Both the position numbers and the translations under genes were made by a program. A DNA stretch of 64,000 nt, taken from assembly GCF_903815225.1 (NCBI RefSeq), contig NZ_LR813084.1, positions 5,170,001-5,234,000 on the forward strand, written 5' to 3'. The stretch's first letter is position 1. Each line of letters begins with the position of its first letter. This stretch comes from Delftia tsuruhatensis (lineage in GTDB: Bacteria; Pseudomonadota; Gammaproteobacteria; Burkholderiales; Burkholderiaceae_C). The notes beneath the pieces are model-generated. The model did no database searches. It was not told the DNA's origin and saw only the letters and a program-made list of their open reading frames with translations. Positions 16,599 through 26,100 of the stretch are shown here, piece after piece.

Positions 16599-17495
16599 TC
16601 ATGGCGCGCACGAGGCCTGCGCCTCCTGCGTGACCCAATCCACGAAAGCCCGCACCTCCGGCCGCTGCATCGACTCGGGCCGCGTGACCGCGTAGTAGGC
16701 GAAGCGGGCGGGCCAGGGGCGGTCCAGCACCTGAACCAGGCGGCCCGCCGCGATCTCCTCGGCGGCGTACTCCCGGGGCACCAGGGCCAGGCCCTGGCCG
16801 GCCTCGGCCGCACGGATCAGCAGGAAGTCATCCCCATAGGCCATGCCGGCGCCGGCCCTGTCATCGACGGCCACGCCATGGGCCGCGAGCCACAGCGGCC
16901 AGTCGGCGCGCTCGCTGTCGTGCAGCAGCGGATACCCCAGGCAGTCGGCCGGCTTGCGGATGCGGCGGGGACCGGACACCAGGCCCGGGCGGGCCACGGG
17001 CACCAGCACGGGCGCCATCAGAGGCCGCACCTCCAGGCCCGGGTACTCGCCCAGGCCATGCCTGAGCGCCACATCGACGTGGCTGCGCTGCAAGTCCACC
17101 ACCGCCGCACTGGCCTCCACGCGCACCTCGATGCCGGGGTGCAGCGCATTGAAGCGGCCCAGCCGCGGCACCAGCCAGGCGGCGGCGAAGCTGGCCATGG
17201 TGCTCACCGTGAGCGTGGGCCGCGCGCGGATGCGCTCCAGCGCCTGCATGCAGGACTCTATCTGCGCAAAGGCCTGCAGCAGCCCCGGATGGACGCGGGC
17301 ACCCGCCTCGGTCAGCCGCAGGCCCTGGCGCTCGCGCGTGAACAGCGCCACCCCCACGCGCTCTTCCAGCAGCCGGATCTGCTGGCTGACCGCGCCCGGG
17401 GTGACATGCATGCCGTCGGCGGCGGCCCGGAGGCTGCCGCGCTGGCCGACCTCCACGAACGCGCGCAGCGCCAGCAAGGGAATGGGAGCAGCCAT
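16599..17495 (-). CDS. LysR-family regulator (GcvA-like)
   Basis: A 298-residue LysR protein. The start at 17495 (MAAPIPLLALRAFVEVGQRG) is preferred over the frame's earlier codons because it gives the GcvA/AmpR-like N-terminus and has AGGA upstream. The helix-turn-helix is SLRAAADGMHVTPGAVSQQI and the effector domain covers about 90-290. It is divergent from the GST gene, with an inverted repeat between, so it probably controls the GST and luciferase-like oxidoreductase pair. Confidence 0.88.
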   Translation of the reverse strand: MAAPIPLLALRAFVEVGQRGSLRAAADGMHVTPGAVSQQIRLLEERVGVALFTRERQGLRLTEAGARVHPGLLQAFAQIESCMQALERIRARPTLTVSTMASFAAAWLVPRLGRFNALHPGIEVRVEASAAVVDLQRSHVDVALRHGLGEYPGLEVRPLMAPVLVPVARPGLVSGPRRIRKPADCLGYPLLHDSERADWPLWLAAHGVAVDDRAGAGMAYGDDFLLIRAAEAGQGLALVPREYAAEEIAAGRLVQVLDRPWPARFAYYAVTRPESMQRPEVRAFVDWVTQEAQASCAP

Positions 17496-17528
17496 GATGA
17501 GTTTTCCTAAACCTTGTCCACAGGATAA

Positions 17529-17560
17529 ATCGTTTTCCCCAATTGGCATATCCAAACGAT
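17529..17560. promoter_or_regulatory. Inverted repeat, candidate LysR operator
   Basis: ATCGTTT and AAACGAT form a 7-bp inverted repeat separated by 18 bp, centred between the LysR and GST starts. The position fits an operator for the divergent LysR regulator. Confidence 0.4.
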
Positions 17561-17596
17561 GATGAACCCATCAACACATGCCATCAAGGAGCGCCA

Positions 17597-18286
17597 ATGA
17601 GTTTAGATTATCTACATCATCCCCAGCCTGCCCGGAAACCCTCCTCCACGCAGGCAGGCGCCAGCCTTAGGCTCTACAGCGACAGCTCGCCCAACGGCTT
17701 CAAGATCAGCATCGCGCTGGAGGAACTGGGCCTGCCCTATGCGCTGGAACATGTGCGCATCGACCAGGGCGAGCACCGCAGGCCCGGCTTTCTGCGCCTG
17801 AATCCGCATGGCCGCATCCCCGTGCTGGTGGACGAGGTGCATGGCGTCACGCTGTTCGAATCCGCCGCCATCCTGCTGTACCTGGCCGACAGGACCGGCC
17901 GGTTGATGCCCGCCGCGCCGCCCGAGCGCTGGCAGGCCATCCAGTGGCTGCTCTTCCATGCGGCCAGCGTGGGCCCGCTGCTGGGCCAGCGCGTGCACTT
18001 CGAGATCTTCGACCAGCACCGCAACCCCGAGGCCGTCGCGCGCTACAGGCGCCTGACCGAGGAGGCATTCGCCACGCTGGATGCCCGCCTTTCGCAGCAT
18101 GCCTACCTGGCCGGCAAGGACTATTCCATGGCCGACATCGCCCATTTCGGCTGGACCCATATCGCCCGCGTCATCGACTTCGACTTCAGCGGCTTTCGCC
18201 ACCTGAGCGCCTGGCACGAGCGCGTGGCGGCCCGCCCCGCCGTGCAGCGCGGCATCGCCCTGCCCGCGCCCGCCACCGGCCCGTGA
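17597..18286 (+). CDS. Glutathione S-transferase (YfcG/Ure2p-like)
   Basis: A cytosolic GST of 229 residues. The thioredoxin-like N-terminal domain (about 22-105) contains LYSDSSPNGFKISIALEELG, HGRIPVLVD (cis-Pro loop) and FESAAILLYLAD (glutathione-binding Glu-Ser). The helical C-terminal domain ends with LAGKDYSMADIAHFGWTHIA. The start MSLDYLHH is 8 bases after AAGGAG. It is followed 71 bp later by a flavin-dependent oxidoreductase, and both lie opposite a LysR gene, which suggests a shared detoxification or degradation role. Confidence 0.9.
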   Translation: MSLDYLHHPQPARKPSSTQAGASLRLYSDSSPNGFKISIALEELGLPYALEHVRIDQGEHRRPGFLRLNPHGRIPVLVDEVHGVTLFESAAILLYLADRTGRLMPAAPPERWQAIQWLLFHAASVGPLLGQRVHFEIFDQHRNPEAVARYRRLTEEAFATLDARLSQHAYLAGKDYSMADIAHFGWTHIARVIDFDFSGFRHLSAWHERVAARPAVQRGIALPAPATGP

Positions 18287-18357
18287 TGCGCCGCCGGCCC
18301 GCAGCTTCGACCACCCCAAGGCCCGGGTCCTGCCCAGGCCGACATCCCTTGTCTCCG

Positions 18358-19401
18358 ATGAACCCCATGACCTCTTCCTCCACCTATCAGCCCATGGGCG
18401 CGTCTTTCGAGGCCTTTGCCCGCCATCCCGGCTACCGCCGCATGTTCGCGCCGGGCGCACTCACGCTGGGCATCTTCCTGCCGCTGCGCTTTTACAGCGG
18501 CGACATGCGCGTCCTGGAAGGCCAGGCCCGGCTGGTCGAGGCCCTGGACCGCCAAGGCTTCGCCGCGGCCTGGGTGCGCGACGTGCCGCTGCTGGACCCC
18601 GGCTTCGGCGACGCCGGCCAGCTCTTCGATCCCTTCACCTACCTGGCCTTTCTCGCGGCGCGCACACGGCACATCGCCCTGGCCACGGGCAGCGCCGTGC
18701 TGCCGCTGCGCCATCCCATCGACGTGGCCAAGGCTTCGGCCAGCATCGACCGCCTGTCGGGCGGGCGGCTGGTGCTGGGCGTGGCCTCGGGCGACCGCCC
18801 CATGGAATTTCCCGCCTATGGCCTGGACCACGGCCAGCGCAGCGAGCTCTTTGCGCAATCGATGGACTATCTGCGCCAGCTCATGCACCCGGGGCGCATC
18901 GCCATCGAGTCGCCGCTGGGCCGCTTTGCGGGGGCCGAGCTGCTGCCCCAGCCCGTGCACGGCAGCATTCCGCTGATGGTCACCGGCGCATCGGGCCAGC
19001 CGCTGGAGTGGATCGCCCGCCAGGCCGACGGCTGGCTGACCTACCCCGACGCCACGCACACGGCCGAAGGCCCGCTGCGCCTGGCCCGCAAGATCGCCGC
19101 CTGGCGCGCACTGATCCCGGATGCGGGCTTTCGGCCCCACGCCACCAACGAGTGGCTGGACCTCGTGGACAACCCCGCCCATCCGCCCACGCCGCTGCGC
19201 GGCGGCTATCTATTGCAAACCGGGCGCCAGGGCCTGATCGACCTGCTCGGCCGATGGCGCGATGCCGGCGTCAACCATGCGGCCCTGGGCATCCAGCACT
19301 CGCGGCGACCGGCGTCCGAAATACTCCAGGAACTGGCGCAGGAAGTGCTGCCGCTGTTTCCTTCCCATCCGGGGCCGCAGCCTGCGCAAGCCGACTGGTA
19401 G
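18358..19401 (+). CDS. Luciferase-like (LLM) flavin oxidoreductase, BA3436-type
   Basis: A flavin-dependent TIM-barrel protein of 347 residues resembling the BA3436 luciferase-like family (TIGR03571-type): FARHPGYRRMFAPGALTLGI, WVRDVPLLDPGFGDAGQLFDP, ATGSAVLPLRHPIDVAKA and VLGVASGDRPMEFPAY are all characteristic. Two in-frame ATGs (18358 and 18367) lack a clear ribosome site; the first is used here. It follows the GST gene on the same strand. The physiological substrate of this family is not established. Confidence 0.85.
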   Translation: MNPMTSSSTYQPMGASFEAFARHPGYRRMFAPGALTLGIFLPLRFYSGDMRVLEGQARLVEALDRQGFAAAWVRDVPLLDPGFGDAGQLFDPFTYLAFLAARTRHIALATGSAVLPLRHPIDVAKASASIDRLSGGRLVLGVASGDRPMEFPAYGLDHGQRSELFAQSMDYLRQLMHPGRIAIESPLGRFAGAELLPQPVHGSIPLMVTGASGQPLEWIARQADGWLTYPDATHTAEGPLRLARKIAAWRALIPDAGFRPHATNEWLDLVDNPAHPPTPLRGGYLLQTGRQGLIDLLGRWRDAGVNHAALGIQHSRRPASEILQELAQEVLPLFPSHPGPQPAQADW

Positions 19402-19461
19402 CGTGTGCTCCCAGGCCCATTCCCACCCGATCGAAAAAAGGAATAAATGGTCGAAATATCG

Positions 19462-19480
19462 GAAAGGGTCTACCCCTTTC
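19462..19480. repeat. Hairpin in the AT-rich boundary before the T6SS island
   Basis: GAAAGGG/CCCTTTC pairs across a short loop in an AT-rich stretch (19430-19570) that marks a sharp composition change between the oxidoreductase gene and the AP2-like gene. No T-run follows, so its role is open. Confidence 0.3.
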
Positions 19481-19678
19481 TAGGAATATTCTGATAATGC
19501 TTTCGTTTCACGATAGTTTTAAACCATCGACGCATTTAACGTGGTAGTCTTTAGCACATGACGTTCGCACCATTGCGTCATGGACTCCATGGCACGTGGG
19601 CAATCCGCTTTCCTCCATACCATCTGCACTGCTCAAAACCGCGCGATCCGGCCCAGCCGGCATCGCGGGCAAAAGGCC

Positions 19679-20344
19679 ATGCGGATCATCGGAAAACTGA
19701 ACACCGTGCAAGACATTCCATTGCAAAACACCTATTGCGTCACCCGGGTCGAAGGAATCGCGTCGGGCCTTGGCACCCGCCACTTGCACTGGTCCGCCAG
19801 CATCAAGCGCCACCGCAGGACCTATGCGCGCCATTTCGCGGACAGCCTCTATGGCGGCCAGGAATCGGCATGGCTGCGGGCCGTCGCCTACCGCGATGCG
19901 GTCATGCGCCTTTTTCCGCCCCATACCCAGTTGACGCAACGCACCATGCTGCGTTCCAACAATACGTCCGGCATTGCCGGTGTCTCTGCCAAGCGCATCA
20001 ATGGCCGGCTGATTGCCTGGACGGCCACCTTGAGTACCGCCAGTCTGTCCGGCATGCCCGATGAGCACGCAAGGCTGCGACTGCTCAATGCCTGGTTCGA
20101 CGCCGTGCGGCCCCAATTCATGCGCTTGCGCCTGAAGGTCGTTTTCCAGGGCAGCAAAGGCTGTGACTGCCTGTACCTCGTCGCAGGCAACGAAAGCAGG
20201 CCGGGACAGCTGCGCCGCAAAGCCTGGACCATCAAGCGCAGGACCCATCAGCAAGTGCTGCGAATCGCCTGGGACTATGCAAGGTCCACTCTCACGGAAC
20301 AATTCGGCGAAGAGGGTTGGCAGGAGTTTTCACGATTGCACTAG
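19679..20344 (+). CDS. AP2-like DNA-binding domain protein
   Basis: A basic protein of 221 residues from the preferred ATG at 19679 (MRIIGKLNTVQDIPLQNTY); an upstream ATG at 19580 would add 33 residues that look non-coding. The middle contains RSNNTSGIAGVSAKRINGRL, which resembles the bacterial AP2/ERF domain core (NNTSGxxGVx), and a related preceding block, VEGIASGLGTRHLHWSASIK. AP2 domains in bacteria occur in homing endonucleases and in small regulators; no nuclease motif is seen here. It lies directly upstream of vgrG, so it may regulate or move with the effector island. Confidence 0.55.
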   Translation: MRIIGKLNTVQDIPLQNTYCVTRVEGIASGLGTRHLHWSASIKRHRRTYARHFADSLYGGQESAWLRAVAYRDAVMRLFPPHTQLTQRTMLRSNNTSGIAGVSAKRINGRLIAWTATLSTASLSGMPDEHARLRLLNAWFDAVRPQFMRLRLKVVFQGSKGCDCLYLVAGNESRPGQLRRKAWTIKRRTHQQVLRIAWDYARSTLTEQFGEEGWQEFSRLH

Positions 20345-20369
20345 GCCGCCGTGCTTTCCAGTGATCCAC

Positions 20370-20379
20370 AACAATTGTT
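20370..20379. promoter_or_regulatory. Palindrome upstream of vgrG
   Basis: AACAATTGTT is a perfect 10-bp palindrome in the 208-bp gap before vgrG. It could be a regulator site; there is no further support. Confidence 0.25.
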
Positions 20380-20457
20380 ACTTATTCGCCATCGCCATGA
20401 GCCCCCCGGCCATGCCGTCCTGCGCCATACTCCGCCCGCCGAACTGAAGCCCATGCT

Positions 20458-20477
20458 GCGGGAATGGCATATTCCGC
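20458..20477. promoter_or_regulatory. Inverted repeat upstream of vgrG
   Basis: GCGGGAAT and ATTCCGC form an almost perfect inverted repeat about 75 bp before the vgrG start, at a typical operator or 5'-leader position. Confidence 0.3.
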
Positions 20478-20552
20478 CCCTTGCCCCCCAGGACAATCCA
20501 CGCGCCTGATTGGCCGCACCCACCATTCACCACCAACCACAAGGGAGAGAAA

Positions 20553-22655
20553 ATGTCGAACCGTACCTTCATGGCGCACAGTCCATTGGGCGACCAACTG
20601 GAATTCCGCACCCTGTCCGGAGAGGAGCAGATCTCCCGCCTCTTCGAATTCCGCGTGAGCCTGATCAGCGAAAGCCCCTCCATCTCCGCCAAGGCCCTGC
20701 TGGGCAAGGACATGAGCGTGGAGATCGATCTCACCACGGAATCGGGCGGGGGTGGAAAGCGCTATCTCTCGGGCCAGGTGACGCAATTCACCTACACCGG
20801 CAGAGACGGGGATTTTTTCAGCTACGAAGCCCTGCTGCGCCCCTGGCTATGGCATGCCACGCGCCGATCGGACTTCAAGATCTTCCAGTTCAAGAAGGTA
20901 CCGGACATCATCCAGGAAGTGCTGGCGCCCTATGGCTTTTCCATCGACAACAAGCTCACCGGCCATTACCGTGAGTGGGTCTACATGGTCCAGTACGGCG
21001 AGTCGGACTTCAACTTCGTCTCGCGCCTCATGGAGCAAGAGGGAATTTTCTTCTTCTTCTCCCACAGCCAGGGCAGCCACACCCTGGTGCTGGCCGACGA
21101 CATCGGCTCGCTGAGCCCGCTGCCCAACGGACCTGCCACCATCCCCTACTACTCGGGCGACCGCGCGGCCCACGTGAAGGACGAGGACCACATCGATGGC
21201 TGGACCTTCGCCGAGGACATCGCCTCGGGCCACTTCGAGGCCGACGACTACGACTTCGAACGCCCCAAGGCCGACCTGACCACGCGCCACCGCCAGCCTG
21301 CGGGCCACACCGAGGACAGCCGCGAGATCTTCGACTGGCCCGGCGGCTACACCCAGCAGGGCGATGGCGAGAACTATGCCCGCGTGCGCATCGAGCAGCA
21401 GAAGGCGCAGCGCGAGATGGCGCAGGGCGAGGGCAACGCGCGCAACATCGCGCCGGGCTACCTGTTCACGCTCAGCAAGTACCCGCGCCAGGACCAGAAC
21501 AAGCCCTACCTGATCGAGTCGGCCACCTACCGCTTCGAGGAGAACGTGCGCCGCAGCGACGGCGCGGGCGGCAGCGGCCGCTCCAAGCGCGCGGGCACGG
21601 ACAGCCCCACCACCTACCGCATCAGCTTCGCCACCGTGCCCAAGAGCGTGGCCTACCGCAGCCAGCGCAGCACGCCCAAGCCCCACACCACGGGCCCGCA
21701 GACGGCGGTGGTCACGGGCCCCGCGGGCGAGGAGATCTACACCGACAAGTACGGCCGCGTGAAGGTGCAGTTCCATTGGGACCGCTACGGCAAGATGGAC
21801 GAGAACTCCAGCTGCTGGATCCGCGTCAGCCAGACCTGGGCGGGGGCGGGCTACGGCAGCATGCACATCCCGCGCATAGGGCAGGAGGTCATCGTCGACT
21901 TCCTCAACGGCGACCCGGACCATCCCATCATCACGGGCCGCGTCTACAACGCCTTGCAGATACCGCCCTGGGATCTGCCGGCCAACAAGACGCAGTCGGG
22001 CATCAAGACGCATTCCAGCAAGGGCGGCGTGCCGGGCGACGGCATGAAGAACAGCCCGGGCACGGCCAATGTCCTGCGCTTCGAGGACAAGGCCGGTGCG
22101 GAGCAGCTGTGGCTGCATGCGCAGAAAGATCAGCTCACCGAGGTCGAGAACAACGAGACGAAATGGGTCGGTGCCAATAGAACCAAGGATGTGGATGGCA
22201 ATGAAACCAACACCATAGGACAAAATCGCACGGAACTCGTCCAGCAAAACGAAACCATCACCATCGTCGGAACCCGTGATGAAACAGTGCTGGACAACGA
22301 GCTTCTGAAAATCAAGGACAACCGCACCCATACCATCAAGAAAGACGCGGAGGACTGGATAGGCCAGGATCACCAGATGAATGTGGGCCGGCATGTCTTC
22401 CTGGAAGCCGGGGAGACATTCACCATCACCTGCGGCGAGTGCCTTTTCCACATGACAAAGGAAGGAAAGGTTGTCATCAAGGGCAATCAATTCCTGCTGG
22501 CGGCCATGGAGGCGGACGGGATCATCCTCACCAGGAGCGGCAACCTCCAGCTCAATCCGGATGGATATGACAGTGAAGACCTGGCGCCCCATGAAAGGCT
22601 TGGCGACGCCGTCATCAAGGCCCAGGTCGAAAACACGTTTCCACCCAAAGAATGA
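20553..22655 (+). CDS. vgrG: Type VI secretion spike protein VgrG
   Basis: VgrG trimers cap the Hcp tube and carry effectors. The 700-residue protein has the gp27-like N-terminal half (about 5-370, with QFTYTGRDGDFFSYEALLRP and VQYGESDFNFVSRLMEQEG), the gp5-like OB domain (GPAGEEIYTDKYGRVKVQFH, WAGAGYGSMHIPRIGQEVIV) and a repetitive beta-helix needle (NNETKWVGANRTKDVDGNE... about 530-620). The last about 80 residues are a short tail with no recognised toxin domain, so it is a structural carrier. The start follows AAGGGAGAGAAA. The neighbouring chaperone and PAAR-Rhs genes make it the probable delivery spike for that effector. Confidence 0.95.
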   Translation: MSNRTFMAHSPLGDQLEFRTLSGEEQISRLFEFRVSLISESPSISAKALLGKDMSVEIDLTTESGGGGKRYLSGQVTQFTYTGRDGDFFSYEALLRPWLWHATRRSDFKIFQFKKVPDIIQEVLAPYGFSIDNKLTGHYREWVYMVQYGESDFNFVSRLMEQEGIFFFFSHSQGSHTLVLADDIGSLSPLPNGPATIPYYSGDRAAHVKDEDHIDGWTFAEDIASGHFEADDYDFERPKADLTTRHRQPAGHTEDSREIFDWPGGYTQQGDGENYARVRIEQQKAQREMAQGEGNARNIAPGYLFTLSKYPRQDQNKPYLIESATYRFEENVRRSDGAGGSGRSKRAGTDSPTTYRISFATVPKSVAYRSQRSTPKPHTTGPQTAVVTGPAGEEIYTDKYGRVKVQFHWDRYGKMDENSSCWIRVSQTWAGAGYGSMHIPRIGQEVIVDFLNGDPDHPIITGRVYNALQIPPWDLPANKTQSGIKTHSSKGGVPGDGMKNSPGTANVLRFEDKAGAEQLWLHAQKDQLTEVENNETKWVGANRTKDVDGNETNTIGQNRTELVQQNETITIVGTRDETVLDNELLKIKDNRTHTIKKDAEDWIGQDHQMNVGRHVFLEAGETFTITCGECLFHMTKEGKVVIKGNQFLLAAMEADGIILTRSGNLQLNPDGYDSEDLAPHERLGDAVIKAQVENTFPPKE

Positions 22656-22670
22656 TTTCGAGGTGACCTG

Positions 22671-23105
22671 ATGCCTTTCGCCTACAGAACCAATGAAGCG
22701 CTGATCGAGATCCCCGGTGAGCTGCAAAGGGACGAGTCCATGAACATCGTCCACTTCCTCACCAGGGAGGGCCGCCAGCGGCGCATGATCATTTCCAGGG
22801 AAATGCTGCCGGGCGATGCCGACTTCGATGCCATCGTGAGGGAGCAGGTGAGTGCCCTGAAAAAAGAGAAGCTCATGAAGGTGGGCGAAGTCAAATCGAT
22901 GGTGATCTCAGGGGAGAACTGGCCCGCCATCTCGATCGATGCCTATGCCAGGATGGGCAAGGAGCATGCATGGCAGTTCCATATCGCATTCCACTGGGCG
23001 AAGAAATACCTCATCACTGTCAGCCTGAATGCAAAAGAGGAAATGTCCGAAGATGAAAAGACCGAATGGGTGAAGACCGTTCAATCCTTCAAATTCGATC
23101 TTTGA
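22671..23105 (+). CDS. DUF1795/DcrB-like T6SS chaperone (EagR type)
   Basis: A cytosolic 144-residue DUF1795 protein (AYRTNEALIEIPGELQRDESM...FKFDL). EagT6/EagR chaperones of this family bind and shield the N-terminal transmembrane segments of prePAAR-containing Rhs effectors and load them onto VgrG. Its place between vgrG and a PAAR-Rhs gene with an N-terminal hydrophobic region is the usual one. The start follows GAGGTGACCTG, only 15 bp after vgrG. Confidence 0.85.
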   Translation: MPFAYRTNEALIEIPGELQRDESMNIVHFLTREGRQRRMIISREMLPGDADFDAIVREQVSALKKEKLMKVGEVKSMVISGENWPAISIDAYARMGKEHAWQFHIAFHWAKKYLITVSLNAKEEMSEDEKTEWVKTVQSFKFDL

Positions 23106-23135
23106 TCACCGATCATCCATTTCTCTTGAATTTCC

Positions 23136-26100
23136 ATGAGCATTTTAAAGGCCGCGCGTGTCGACGACCCCATTGCGCATTCCAGCCTGGCTGGAATGCT
23201 GCTGAAGGCGGGCTCCAGTCTTGTCACCAATGTGGTTGCCGGATTGGCCGGTGGGGTTCTCCTGACCGCCGCCATCAAAGGCGCCGTGTTTCTGGCCTGC
23301 CTGGGGCCCATTGGGTGGATCGCGGGGGCGGTCCTGATCGCGGGCGCATTGGCCGCCAACTATGTGATAGACGAGGCGGCGGAGGCGGTGGATGAAAAGG
23401 CGCACAGCTGGATAGACGACAAATTCCCGCCCGTGGTGGAGGGAAAGATCGCAGGCGGCTCGCCCAACGTCTTCGTCAACTCCAGGAACCTGGCCCGGGC
23501 CTTGCCGGACGCACTGCCTGGAGACGGCGTCAAGTGCGACCGGCACAGCCCGCCGGAATGCGTGGCGCAAGGCAGCGAGAACGTGCTGGTCAACAACTGG
23601 CCCGCCCACCGCAAGACAGAGTGCAGCACCTGCGATGCCAAGACACATGAGGGCTCCCCCAATGTGCTGATTGGCGGCCCCACCAAGACCCTGCGCACCA
23701 TCAAGCCGGAAATCCCGGCCTGGCTGAAGTACATCAACTATGCGGTCGCCCTGGTCAAGACCATCAAGGATGTGAGAAAGCTCAAGCTCACCTCCATCTG
23801 CGACCTGATCGCCACCTTTGCAGGCGGAGGCGTGCCGGGCGCATCGGGCCGGCGCCCCATCCATGCCGCCATGGGGCACAAGTACCTGCGCGGCGAGGAC
23901 GACCTGGACTTCTCGCTGGCCGCCATCTTGCCGGTGGCATGGCAGCGCTGCTACAGCAGCCGCGACCTGCGTACCGAAACCCTGTTCGGCCCAGGATGGA
24001 GCACCCCCTTCGAGATCGAGCTGCAGCTGGCCGCCTACGACGACACCTGCACGGACGCCGCCGCCCAGCCGCAACACTACCTGGTCAACGAAGACGGCCT
24101 GAAGCTGGATTTCGGGCACCTGCAGCCGGGCCATTCGCTGCTGATCGTCAACCACGGCTGGACCCTCATACGCATGCCCGACGGAGGCTGGGCCGCGCGC
24201 CATCCCGACGGGCTTTTCTACGACTTCGCCAGGCTGCCGCAGGTGCGCCAAGGCCGCCCCTGCGTGCTTCGCCCGCGCTCCATCCAGGACCGCAACCGCA
24301 ATGCCATCGCCCTGGGCTACGAAGAGTTCCCCAACGGCGAAACCGGCCGGCTGCTGCATGTCGCGGACAGCGCCAAGCGCATCTACGACCTGCACTACTG
24401 CGCCGAACACGGCCGCCGGGTGGAATCGATCCGCTGCCAGCAACTGATCGACTCCGCTGAACTGGTGCGCTACCGGTATGACGAACGTGGCAGGCTCGTC
24501 GAAGTCATCAACCGGCTGGGCCAGACCACACGGCGCTTCAGCTGGCACGACCAGGGCCCGGGCACGGGGCTGATGGCCTCGCACACGGTGTCCACCGGAC
24601 TGCAAAGCTCCTACGAGTGGGCACTGTTCGCCCCGGAGCAGCATCCGCGCGTCGTGCGGCACAGCACCAATACCGGCGAATCGCTGCGACTGGAGTACCG
24701 CCTGCCCGGCGACGACGGGCAAGGCCATACCCAGGCCACCGACCAGAGCGGCCATCGCCAGCACTGGACCTGGCAGGCGCAAAGCTACCTGCTGCTCGGC
24801 CACGTGGATGCCATGGACCGCCGCTGGCAACTGCAATGGAACGAGCAGGGGCTGCTCGAAAAAGTGCGGCAGCCCAACGGCGGCATCTGGACCATCGAAT
24901 ACGACAGCCAGGGCAACCCCATCGCGCAGACCGATCCGCTGGGCGCCCAGACCCGCCTGGCGTGGGATGCCGCGCTGGAGCTGCCGGTCGAGGAAATCGA
25001 TGCCCTGGGCCGGCGCACCACATCCGAATACGACGCCCAGGGCAACCTGATCAGGCTCTCGCACCCGGGCGGTGAACAGACCTGCACCGTGGATGAACAA
25101 GGCCTGGTCACCCGGATCGTGGACGAGCGCGGCGGCACAAGCCATTGGGTCTGGAACGGACTGGGCCTGCTGGTGCAGCACACCGATTGCTCCGGCCGGC
25201 GCACCCGCTTCGAACATGACTCGGAAGGCCGCCTGCTGACACGCACCGACGCCGACGGACAGACCACCCGCAGCGAATACGATGCCCTGCACCGCATCGT
25301 GCGCCTGATCACCCCGGATGGCCAATGGCAGCGCTGGCAATACAACACGGCGGGCCTGCTCGCACGCGCCATCAGCCCTGCCGCGGGGCCGTCCGACGCC
25401 ACGGACCTCGAGGCGCTGGAGCCGGGACAGGCACCCCAGCCGGTACGCATCACCCGCACGGACTGGACGGCCAGCGGGCAGCTCAGCACCTTGACCGACG
25501 CCGCTGGCGGCACCATCCGCCTGCACTACAACCGCGCGGGCGATCTGGAAACCCTCGAAGACGGCCTGGGCCAGGCCACGCGCTTCCTCCGCAACGCGGC
25601 CGGGGAGCTGGTGGGAGAAATCGGCGTGGACGATCTCACCAAGCGCTACGAGCTCGATGCCATGGGCCTGCCCGTCCGGATCGTCCAGAAGGACGAAGCC
25701 GTCCACGCCGATGGCCTGGCCAGCACCACCATGCTGGAGCGCGACCTGCTGGGCCGGCTCATCTCCAAGACCACGACCGACACCCGTACCCAGTACCGCT
25801 ACGACGCGCTGGGACGCATCATCGCCATCACCCGCCATGCGCAGGCACGCCACGGCTGGTCCGCCGCGCAAGCCGCCGAAGGCGGGCCACCGCTGCTCGA
25901 CGAGCTGCAACTGACCTGGTCACCCGCCGGCGACCTGGTGGGCGAGCAGCAAACCATCCACGCCCTGCTCATGCCCGCCGTGGCGCATGCGGGCACCCGG
26001 CTGGGCAACGACCGCCCCTCGCCCACCCTGCACCCGGCCTTCGCCCACGTGCAGGTCCTGGAGCCGCCGCGCATCCGCGCGCTGCGCCACCAGCACGACG

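Noticed and set aside
20847..22754. A 635-codon minus-strand frame opposite vgrG
   Set aside because: The vgrG frame has intact spike-domain motifs; the reverse frame is Ala/Val/Gly-rich shadow.
23145..25910. A 921-codon minus-strand frame opposite the Rhs gene
   Set aside because: It is an antisense shadow of YD-repeat codons without a start context or recognisable domain.
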